Assembly (NCBI GenBank): GCA_002779455.1
Contig: PEWM01000252.1
Span: 1-11,810, forward strand
Direction: 5' to 3'
Source: Deltaproteobacteria bacterium CG07_land_8_20_14_0_80_60_11
GTDB taxonomy: Bacteria; Desulfobacterota; Desulfobaccia; Desulfobaccales; 0-14-0-80-60-11
Length of the DNA: 11,810 nucleotides
The notes beneath the pieces are model-generated. The model saw only the letters and a list, made by a program, of their open reading frames with translations, did not search any database and was not told the origin of the DNA. The position numbers were made by a program, and so were the translations under genes. This document shows positions 6,135 to 11,810 of the stretch, in pieces (the stretch's first letter is position 1; every line of letters begins with the position of its first letter).

Positions 6135-6227
6135 ATCAAGGGGAGGCGCGGCATGGGATAAAACGCCTTCTCGAAACCCCGCCCGATAAATAATCAGAAA
6201 TCAAGGTTAGGAAGAAAGATAAATAAT

Positions 6228-7688
6228 ATGTCTAAAAATATCCTTTATTATGGCGATAATCTAGATATATTACGTCGTCATATAAAAGACGAGAGTATTG
6301 ATTTAATCTATTTAGACCCACCATTTAAAAGTAATCAAGATTATAATATTCTTTTTGCTGAGAAAAATGGATCTAAATCAAAGGCTCAAGTAAAGGCTTT
6401 TGAAGATACTTGGGAATGGACAGAGGAATCTGCAGCAGCTTATCACGATATTATAGAGAAAGGGCCAGAAAGAGTTTCTAAGACAATGCAGGGGTTTGAT
6501 AAAATTTTAGATAAAAACGATATGCTTGCTTATTTATCAATGATGGCACCGCGATTAGTTGAGTTAAATAGAGTATTAAAAGCTACGGGAAGTATTTTCC
6601 TTCATTGTGATCCTACTGCAAGCCACTATTTAAAAATACTTATGGATGCAGTAATGGGGCCGGGTAATTTCAGAAATGAAATAATTTGGACATATCGAAA
6701 ATTTGGTCGTAGTGGGTGTTATTACCCTCGTAGTCATGACGTAATATTGTTTTATTCAAAAGAAACTGGGAACAAATTTAATGTCCAGTATGTTAAGCCT
6801 TCTGAAAGCACGTTAAAGAGATGGGGAACAAAGAAGAGAGGAGGAAAGGACCCATATAATCGCTATGCAACAGAGGAAGAGTCTCCTGGGGCAATAATGC
6901 CAGATTATTGGGATATAAATCTAATAATTGGCGCAAACCCTCAGAGACTTGGATATCCCACCCAAAAACCCGAAGATTTATTGGAACGCATAATAAAGGG
7001 AAGTAGTAATAAAGGAGATTTAATCCTTGATCCCTTTTGTGGTTGCGGTACAGCCGTCGCAGTGGCCGAAAAACTCAAAAGGCGGTGGATTGGAATAGAT
7101 ATTACTCACTTAGCCATTGCACTTATCAAAGACAGATTGCAGAGGGCTTTTGGCAGTAAGGTTTCATATTCTGTCATAGGTGAACCAGTTTCTTTAACAG
7201 AGGCCAAAACCTTAGCCGAGTCAGACCCCTATCAATTTCAATGGTGGTCTTTAGGATTGGTAGGTGCAAGGAAAGCGGAACAAAAGAAAGGGGCAGACAA
7301 AGGAATTGATGGGCGCCTTTTGTTTCATATTGACCCCAAAACTAGGGACACTCAGGAAATTATAATTTCTGTAAAATCTGGCAAACTCAAACCAGAATAT
7401 CTTAGGGATTTACGCGGAGTTGTTGAGCGGGAACAGGCAGCAATCGGAGTATTGATTTGTATGGAAGACCCGACTAAACCAATGCGGCATGAGGCTGCAA
7501 CCGGAGGGTTTTATGTTTCTCCTTGGGGTAAACACCCTAAAATACAAATTTTAACCATTGAAGACCTTTTGTCTGGCAAACGCATTGACTACCCACCTTC
7601 TCAACAAGTTAATATAACTTACAAAAAATCCCCCGTAGCAGGAGTTTCTTTAACTCCCAAAAAACTTCCCTACCGAGAAGAAGAATAA
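6228..7688 (+). CDS. DNA methyltransferase (N4/N6 amino type) fused to an Mrr-like nuclease-fold domain
   Basis: This 486-residue protein has a class-beta amino-methyltransferase domain, with catalytic DPPF at 30-33 preceding the SAM-binding DPFCGCGT at 268-275 and YPTQKP at 243-248. The middle segment (about 145-240) would hold target recognition. The C-terminal part (about 340-450) resembles an Mrr-type PD-(D/E)xK fold: GADKGIDG (355-362) followed by a strand ending IIISVKSG (378-385), where the usual Glu or Gln before xK is Ser (381). Similar fusions occur widely, but I know of no settled function; it may cut, methylate, or only methylate. Base composition is near 40% GC, down to about 32% near the start, against over 60% around it, a strong sign of lateral transfer. 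No separate restriction, specificity or mobility gene adjoins it. AGGAAG lies 14 bases upstream of the ATG. Confidence 0.88.
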   Translation: MSKNILYYGDNLDILRRHIKDESIDLIYLDPPFKSNQDYNILFAEKNGSKSKAQVKAFEDTWEWTEESAAAYHDIIEKGPERVSKTMQGFDKILDKNDMLAYLSMMAPRLVELNRVLKATGSIFLHCDPTASHYLKILMDAVMGPGNFRNEIIWTYRKFGRSGCYYPRSHDVILFYSKETGNKFNVQYVKPSESTLKRWGTKKRGGKDPYNRYATEEESPGAIMPDYWDINLIIGANPQRLGYPTQKPEDLLERIIKGSSNKGDLILDPFCGCGTAVAVAEKLKRRWIGIDITHLAIALIKDRLQRAFGSKVSYSVIGEPVSLTEAKTLAESDPYQFQWWSLGLVGARKAEQKKGADKGIDGRLLFHIDPKTRDTQEIIISVKSGKLKPEYLRDLRGVVEREQAAIGVLICMEDPTKPMRHEAATGGFYVSPWGKHPKIQILTIEDLLSGKRIDYPPSQQVNITYKKSPVAGVSLTPKKLPYREEE

Positions 7689-7726
7689 TTGGGTTTGCGA
7701 AGTATACATTCGCCTTTATATGAGCG

Positions 7727-7780
7727 TGTAGGGCAGGCGCCCTCGCCTGCCCATGGACAGCCGAGGGCGGCTGTCCCACA
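7727..7780. repeat. Double-hairpin intergenic element, copy 2 (TGTAG...CACA)
   Basis: Two adjacent hairpins, each with a 9-bp stem and 4-base loop, are separated by two bases: GGGCAGGCG-CCCT-CGCCTGCCC (7731-7752) and GGACAGCCG-AGGG-CGGCTGTCC (7755-7776). The loops CCCT and AGGG are exact complements. The element opens with TGTAG and closes with CCACA. It lies between the convergent methyltransferase and TPR genes and could serve as a two-way transcription barrier, though no T-run follows. Confidence 0.85.
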
Positions 7781-7851
7781 TTAGGTGAAACCGCCGCGGC
7801 CAAAAGATTCCCCAGCCCCACCCTTCCCTGCCGGCCGGCCCGCGGCCCTGG

Positions 7852-8268
7852 TCAACGGGCGTATTGCTGGGCCTTCTTAAAGGCCTCCTGGGCTTCTTGC
7901 TTCTTGCCCCGCTCCTTGAGGAATTCTCCCAGAAAATTCCAGCCTTCGGCGTAGTCGGGCTTCAGGGTGACGGCCTTACGCAGTTCGGCTTCCGCCTCGG
8001 CGAAGTTGCCGGCCCGGGCCAGGGTGCTGCCCAGCAAGCTGTGGACCTCAGCCCAATCCGGCCTGATGCCGAGCGCCTGGCGAAAGGCTTTGGCGGCTTC
8101 GGCCTCCCGGCCTTCTCCCGCCAGAATGAGCCCGGATTTATAATAATCCTGGGCCGCCCGCAAATTCGCCGCCCTAACCTTGTCGGAGCCGCTGTCGGCG
8201 ACCCCCTGGGCGCCGGCGCTAAGGGCCAGGCCAATCATTACCAGCATTATAACTAGCCACTGCTTCAT
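7852..8268 (-). CDS. Secreted tetratricopeptide-repeat protein
   Basis: This 138-residue protein begins with a signal peptide (MKQWLVIMLVMIGLALSAGA), probably cut after Ala20. That places it in the periplasm or outside; there is no lipobox cysteine. Residues 35-137 carry three 34-residue TPR units with the usual small and large hydrophobic positions: ANLRAAQDYYKSGLILAGEG, then WAEVHSLLGSTLARAGNF, then YAEGWNFLGEFLKERGKK. TPR units bind partner proteins, but nothing indicates which. A strong GGAGGA (8275-8280) lies just before the ATG. The gene stands alone, with a double-hairpin element on each side, opposite in direction to the methyltransferase gene. Confidence 0.85.
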   Translation of the reverse strand: MKQWLVIMLVMIGLALSAGAQGVADSGSDKVRAANLRAAQDYYKSGLILAGEGREAEAAKAFRQALGIRPDWAEVHSLLGSTLARAGNFAEAEAELRKAVTLKPDYAEGWNFLGEFLKERGKKQEAQEAFKKAQQYAR

Positions 8269-8383
8269 AAATTCTCCTCCATGGGCAAATTGTTAACTCA
8301 AGAAAAAATTCCGCGGCGGGGAGGGCCGGGTTGGGCGCCCCAGGACCCCGCCTCATACCATTTGGCGATCAGCGGACGATTTT

Positions 8384-8438
8384 TGTAGAGGGACCTGCGT
8401 GTCCCTCAAGAGGGCGCACACACGGGTGCGCCCCGACA
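8384..8438. repeat. Double-hairpin intergenic element, copy 3 (TGTAG...GACA)
   Basis: Two hairpins lie side by side: GAGGGAC-CTGCGT-GTCCCTC (8388-8407) and GGGCGCAC-ACACGG-GTGCGCCC (8412-8433). The region around the first loop (ACCTGCGTGT) and the reverse complement of the second loop region agree at 8 of 10 bases. The element opens TGTAG and ends CCCCGACA, close to the inverse of its opening. It lies downstream of the glmM-coaX-nitroreductase operon and may help end that transcript. The remaining sequence between 8269 and 8516 shows nothing else I can name. Confidence 0.75.
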
Positions 8439-8516
8439 TTTAATTCGTTCATTCTTGAACTCAACTCGGGATCAGAATTCATGGTGCCGGGTTTTCCCCG
8501 AAGAATCCTGTGCCCC

Positions 8517-9254
8517 TCACGCCCGCGGCCCCACGGAGGCCAGATACAGGGCCACCTCTTCTTTCTGGTCCACGCCGACGATGCCCTCCACTTCCTCGTC
8601 GAAGAAGGCCCCTACCGGGCAGACCCCTAAACCCAGGGCCGTGGCGGCCAGCATGAGATTGCCGCAGATGTGGCCGGCGTCCAGGAACAGGTAGCGCACG
8701 GCTCGCTCCCGGTATTTCCACCTGGCCCGGTTCAGCACCCCGGTCCAGATAAACACCGCCCCCGCCTCTCCCAGGAAGCTCTGGGAGAGTCCGGCGGCCG
8801 CCAGGGGCTGGCGGAAGTCGCCGGCGGCCACCAATTCCAGGGCAAAATCCAGTACCTGAAAATGCCAGATTCCCGCCGCCACCCCTTCGACGCGGTGCAC
8901 CGCCAGGTAGGTTTCCACGGGGTACAGGGCCCCGGCCGAAGGTGAGGCCCTGAACTGATACCCGCCCATGGCCCCGGTGATCCCTTGGGTGGCCCAGAGC
9001 AGGGCGGCCAGTTCCGCCTGGGTCAGGGGCCGGTCCAGATAGTCGCGCTGGGAGCGCCGCTTCGCCAGGCACTGCCACAGGTCGGCGTCCCGGCGGACGC
9101 TATCGGGGTCCAGGCTGACTCTCTGGGCTGCGTCCGGATACTCTTTGTAGAGGGGGGCCCGGGGATAGGTTAGGGATTTTTCCCCCATGGCTCGCCGGTG
9201 ATAGCGCGTCTGTTCAAGGTAGCGGCGGGCAATCCCCGTTTCCGGCTGGTTCAT
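8517..9254 (-). CDS. SagB/ThcOx-family nitroreductase-type dehydrogenase
   Basis: This 245-residue protein belongs to the FMN-dependent nitroreductase superfamily, SagB branch. Landmarks are RRSQRDY (66-72) for phosphate contact with FMN, SPSAGALYP (104-112), YRERAVRYLFLDAGH (181-195), and GLGVCPVGAFFDEEVEGIVG (208-227) near the C-terminus. SagB relatives oxidise azolines to azoles in peptide antibiotics, but no peptide precursor, cyclodehydratase or transporter is nearby. Many stand-alone members of unknown substrate exist, and this is probably one. Its ATG overlaps the coaX stop in an ATGA (9251-9254), so the two are translationally coupled. It is the last gene of the glmM-coaX operon. Confidence 0.88.
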   Translation of the reverse strand: MNQPETGIARRYLEQTRYHRRAMGEKSLTYPRAPLYKEYPDAAQRVSLDPDSVRRDADLWQCLAKRRSQRDYLDRPLTQAELAALLWATQGITGAMGGYQFRASPSAGALYPVETYLAVHRVEGVAAGIWHFQVLDFALELVAAGDFRQPLAAAGLSQSFLGEAGAVFIWTGVLNRARWKYRERAVRYLFLDAGHICGNLMLAATALGLGVCPVGAFFDEEVEGIVGVDQKEEVALYLASVGPRA

Positions 9255-10054
9255 GCCGCCCCCCCCTTACCTCGTTCTTCCCGGCGGGGGCGGTTCCTGT
9301 CGTAGATGATCTTCAGGCCCTTCAGGGTCAGGTAATCGTCCACCGTATCGATGCTCTTGGTTTCCGAGGCGATGAGGCAGGCCAGGCCGCCGGTGGCGAT
9401 CACCTGGGGCCTATCGCCCAGGGCCTCCTTGATGCGGCTGACGATGCCGTCCACCAGGCCGACATAGCCATAGATGATCCCGGCGTTCATGCTGCTGATG
9501 GTGTCCTTGGCTATGATGCTCTTGGGCTTGGCGAAGATCTCCACCCGGGGCAGCTTGGAGGCCTTGAGGAAGAGAGCCTCGCACGAGATCATCACTCCCG
9601 GGGCGATCACCCCGCCCAGATACTCGCCCTGGCGGGACACCACGTCAAAGGTGGTGGCGGTGCCGAAATCCACCACCACGACGGCGCCGTGGACCTGCTC
9701 GTAGGCCGCCACCGCGTTGACGATGCGGTCGGCCCCCACTTCCCGGGGATTGTCATAGTGAATGGGCATGCCGGTCTTGATCCCGGGGCCCACCCACAAG
9801 GGGTGGACCTTCAAATAACGCTGGGCGAAACCCTCCAGGGTGTTGTTCATGGGGGGGACGACGCAGGAGATGATCAGGCCGGTACCTGGTTCCAGGGTCA
9901 GATTTTGGGCCTGAAAGAGATTTCGCAGCAGGATGCCGAACTCGTCCACGGTGGCTTCTTTCTCGGTTCGGATACGCCAGTCGCTCAAGATTTGGTCATC
10001 CTGATAGACCCCGATCACCGTGTTGGTATTCCCCACATCCATCACCAGCAGCAT
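9251..10054 (-). CDS. coaX: Type III pantothenate kinase
   Basis: CoaX phosphorylates pantothenate, the first committed step of coenzyme A synthesis. It is the type that CoA does not inhibit and that needs a monovalent cation. The 267 residues fit the ASKHA-fold family: the phosphate-1 motif MDVGNTNTVIGVY (5-17), GADR (107-110) with the catalytic Asp109, and DFGTATTFDVV (129-139), followed by GGVIAPGVMIS. GGAGG at 10062-10066 lies 7 bases before the ATG, in the 15-base gap after glmM, and the stop overlaps the nitroreductase start. The last 15 residues are charged and probably disordered. In many bacteria coaX adjoins birA; here it is coupled to glmM. Confidence 0.95.
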   Translation of the reverse strand: MLLVMDVGNTNTVIGVYQDDQILSDWRIRTEKEATVDEFGILLRNLFQAQNLTLEPGTGLIISCVVPPMNNTLEGFAQRYLKVHPLWVGPGIKTGMPIHYDNPREVGADRIVNAVAAYEQVHGAVVVVDFGTATTFDVVSRQGEYLGGVIAPGVMISCEALFLKASKLPRVEIFAKPKSIIAKDTISSMNAGIIYGYVGLVDGIVSRIKEALGDRPQVIATGGLACLIASETKSIDTVDDYLTLKGLKIIYDRNRPRREERGKGGAA

Positions 10055-10069
10055 GGGCGTGCCTCCGTC

Positions 10070-11428
10070 TCAGCTCAACATGGTCTTCAGCGCCTGGGCC
10101 AGATCCTGGGCCACCTGCCGAACTAGCGACTCATCCTCGCCTTCGGTCATGACGCGCAGTTTGGGCTCCGTCCCGGAGTAGCGCACCAGCAGCCTGCCTC
10201 TGGCCCCCAGGCGTTTCTCGGCCTCGTGGATGGCATGGCGGGCCTGGGGCAGGGTTTTCAGGTCCTTTCTCTCCTTGACCTCTACGTTGATGAGGATCTG
10301 GGGACATTTCTGCAGGAAGGCGGCCAGTTCAGCCAGCGGCTGGTCTTTCCTGAGCATCACGCTCAGCAGCCTGAGGGCCGTGAGAATGCCGTCCCCCGTG
10401 GTGGTGTAGTTCAGGAAGACCAAGTGGCCGGACTGCTCGCCCCCCAAATTATAGCCACCCTTGAGCATGGCTTCCACCACGTAGCGGTCACCCACGGGGG
10501 TCCGGAGGAGGCGAATGCCCCTGGCCTTCAAGGCCAGTTCCAGGCCCAGGTTGGTCATGACGGTGCCCACCACGGTTTTGCGCCGCAAGCTTTCCCGTTC
10601 CAGCATATCCTGGGCGCAGATCCCCAGGATGTGGTCGCCGTCCACGATCTCGCCCCGATGGTCCACCATGATGACGCGGTCGCCGTCCCCGTCAAAGGCG
10701 ATGCCCAGGTCGGCCCCGTGGCGTTTTACCAGGATGGCCATGGTCTCCGGAGAGGTGGCGCCGCACTTGTGATTGATGTTCCTGCCGTTGGGCCTGACCC
10801 CCATGGGGATCACCTCGGCCCCCAATTCGGTGAAGATTTCCGGGGCGATCCGGTAGGTGGCCCCGTGGGCGCAGTCCACCACGATCTTCAGCCCGTCCAG
10901 CTCCATTTCCTTGGGGAAGGTGCTTTTCAGAAACGATATGTAGCGTCCCCGGGCGTCGTCGAGGCGAAAGGCCTGGCCCACTTCGGTGGCGGTGGGACAG
11001 GCCCCCTCCACCTCAGGTTGGGTCATCAGGACCTCGATCCTGGCCTCCAACTCGTCGGGGAGCTTGAAGCCGTTGCCGGAAAAGAACTTGATGCCGTTGT
11101 CCTGGTAGGGATTGTGGGAGGCGGAAATGACCACCCCGGCGTCGGCCCGCATGGAGGAGGTGATAAAGGCAATCCCGGGGGTGGGAAACGGCCCCAGCAC
11201 CAAGGCGTCCACCCCCATGGAGCAGATGCCCGCCACCGTGGCGTATTCCAGGAGATAGCCCGAGACCCGGGTGTCTTTGCCCACGACGATGCGATGCCGG
11301 CCCGCACCGAACTTGATGACGTAGGCCAGGGCCCTGCCTAATTGCAGGGCCACCTCGGCGGTCATGGGGTAGACATTGGCTACCCCCCGCACGCCATCGG
11401 TGCCGAAAAGTTTACGCGTGTCCGCCAT
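10070..11428 (-). CDS. glmM: Phosphoglucosamine mutase GlmM
   Basis: GlmM converts glucosamine-6-phosphate to glucosamine-1-phosphate, on the route to UDP-GlcNAc for peptidoglycan and lipopolysaccharide. The 452 residues are typical. Motifs are FGTDGVRG (8-15), the phosphoserine loop SASHNP (102-107) with active Ser104, the metal loop DGDGDR (246-251), the sugar-binding GGEQSGH (329-335) and the phosphate-binding RYSGTEP (416-422). All catalytic elements are present. A candidate promoter lies at 11473-11501, and GGAG sits 10 bases before the ATG. It is the first gene of the operon with coaX and the nitroreductase. Confidence 0.96.
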   Translation of the reverse strand: MADTRKLFGTDGVRGVANVYPMTAEVALQLGRALAYVIKFGAGRHRIVVGKDTRVSGYLLEYATVAGICSMGVDALVLGPFPTPGIAFITSSMRADAGVVISASHNPYQDNGIKFFSGNGFKLPDELEARIEVLMTQPEVEGACPTATEVGQAFRLDDARGRYISFLKSTFPKEMELDGLKIVVDCAHGATYRIAPEIFTELGAEVIPMGVRPNGRNINHKCGATSPETMAILVKRHGADLGIAFDGDGDRVIMVDHRGEIVDGDHILGICAQDMLERESLRRKTVVGTVMTNLGLELALKARGIRLLRTPVGDRYVVEAMLKGGYNLGGEQSGHLVFLNYTTTGDGILTALRLLSVMLRKDQPLAELAAFLQKCPQILINVEVKERKDLKTLPQARHAIHEAEKRLGARGRLLVRYSGTEPKLRVMTEGEDESLVRQVAQDLAQALKTMLS

Positions 11429-11472
11429 GCTTACGTAGCTCCAGTCAACTCAGAGTCATCCTTGGCAACTTA

Positions 11473-11501
11473 TCTATATTTTTTACCATAATTTACGGCA
11501 A
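11473..11501 (-). promoter_or_regulatory. Candidate promoter for the glmM-coaX-nitroreductase operon
   Basis: On the minus strand, TTGCCG (11496-11501) and TATAGA (11473-11478) are separated by exactly 17 bases, in an AT-rich patch that contrasts with the genes. Each box matches the sigma70 consensus at four of six positions. Transcription would start near 11466, giving a leader of about 38 bases. The match is moderate. Confidence 0.4.
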
Positions 11502-11536
11502 ATAACACTAACTGCGGCAGGGAGGGAGATGGTAAG

Positions 11537-11571
11537 CAGTCAGCTATCAGCAGTCAGCTATCAGCTATCAG
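11537..11571. repeat. Five 7-bp tandem units (CAGTCAG/CTATCAG)
   Basis: Five heptamers in a row alternate between two forms: CAGTCAG, CTATCAG, CAGTCAG, CTATCAG, CTATCAG. All end in TCAG. Unit length and copy number equal those of the GGGGTCA array at 2694-2728. It lies in the gap between the ferredoxin stop and the glmM promoter. The rest of the gap (11572-11682) is AT-rich and shows no gene. Confidence 0.9.
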
Positions 11572-11682
11572 CAAAAACAAAGACTTATCAAATCGGGTCG
11601 ATAATGATTGATTTACTGTGATAATGCAACCACTTGTATTGATTCATAAAGGGCCGTAGGGCGAGAATGAGGTGTCTGGACC

Positions 11683-11810
11683 TCAGTCCGCCGCCTCCTG
11701 CCAGCTGATGCACTGGGCCGGACACTGGTCGATGGCCGGCTGGATCTGGTCTTCCGGAGCGCCCGTGGGGTTGATGACCTCGGAATGCCCCAAAGACTCG
11801 TTGAGGCGGA
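11683..11810 (-). CDS. C-terminus of a 4Fe-4S ferredoxin (partial)
   Basis: Reading leftward from the window edge, 42 codons end at a TGA (11683-11685). The product includes LNESLGHSEVINPTGAPED, then IQPAIDQCPAQCISW, and ends QEAAD. The CPxxCIxW segment after an AID helix is the C-terminal half of a single-cluster [4Fe-4S] ferredoxin, which carries low-potential electrons in the cytoplasm. The first cysteines of the cluster lie beyond the window. Family and strand are clear; the exact subtype is not. Confidence 0.8.
   Translation of the reverse strand, partial: RLNESLGHSEVINPTGAPEDQIQPAIDQCPAQCISWQEAAD

Noticed and set aside
6135..6227. Terminator after queH (GGAGGCG with CGCCTTC)
   Set aside because: The arms pair imperfectly across a long loop and no T-run follows.
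10226..11341. Long (371-codon) plus-strand frame opposite glmM
   Set aside because: It is the antisense shadow of a well-identified GC-rich gene; its sequence is His/Gly/Asp-rich with no motif.
11668..11685. Ferredoxin terminator (GAGGT/ACCTC hairpin near the stop codon)
   Set aside because: The stem is only 5 bp and no T-run follows on the minus strand.

Overview
The window is a piece of a GC-rich bacterial chromosome, mostly above 60% GC by eye. It is dense with housekeeping genes and interrupted by a few AT-richer inserts, decayed sequence and short repeats. The gene set (secondary DnaJ, MoaC, short DksA, RlmN, SucD, QueH, CoaX, GlmM, 4Fe-4S ferredoxin) fits an anaerobic or microaerophilic deltaproteobacterial (Desulfobacterota-like) organism. 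That assignment is inferred from protein flavour and composition; there is no rRNA or other direct taxonomic marker.

Layout. Positions 1-67 may hold the start of a gene leaving on the minus strand. A good sigma70-type promoter at 301-329 opens a plus-strand run: a small helical-repeat protein (362-763), a DnaJ-family co-chaperone (766-1815), moaC (1808-2296) and dksA (2325-2687). A 320-bp AT-richer island (2688-3007) follows, with a 60-66 aa unknown ORF between short tandem repeats, and then rlmN (3008-4048). Directly fused to the 3' end of rlmN is a wreck of sucC, the succinyl-CoA synthetase beta subunit: its N-terminal half, an internal block and its C-terminus are missing. About 350 bp of non-coding DNA with palindromes and a double-hairpin repeat separates it from intact sucD (4686-5555), which is followed by queH (5568-6134).

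From 6228 to 7688 lies an AT-rich (about 40% GC), probably horizontally acquired DNA methyltransferase fused to an Mrr-like nuclease-fold domain. Beyond it the genes run on the minus strand. A secreted TPR protein (7852-8268) sits between two more double-hairpin repeats. Next is an apparent operon, read right to left: glmM (10070-11428), coaX (9251-10054) and a SagB-type nitroreductase (8517-9254), with a candidate promoter at 11473-11501. The window ends in the C-terminus of a ferredoxin on the minus strand.

The genes form no single pathway. They cover protein folding, molybdenum cofactor synthesis, stringent-response transcription control, rRNA and tRNA modification, the TCA step at succinyl-CoA, CoA synthesis and cell-wall precursor synthesis. 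The least ordinary content is between genes: three 53-55 bp elements that start TGTAG and fold into two adjacent hairpins whose loop regions are mutually complementary although their stems differ; two arrays of exactly five 7-bp units; the truncated sucC; and the stand-alone methyltransferase/nuclease fusion.
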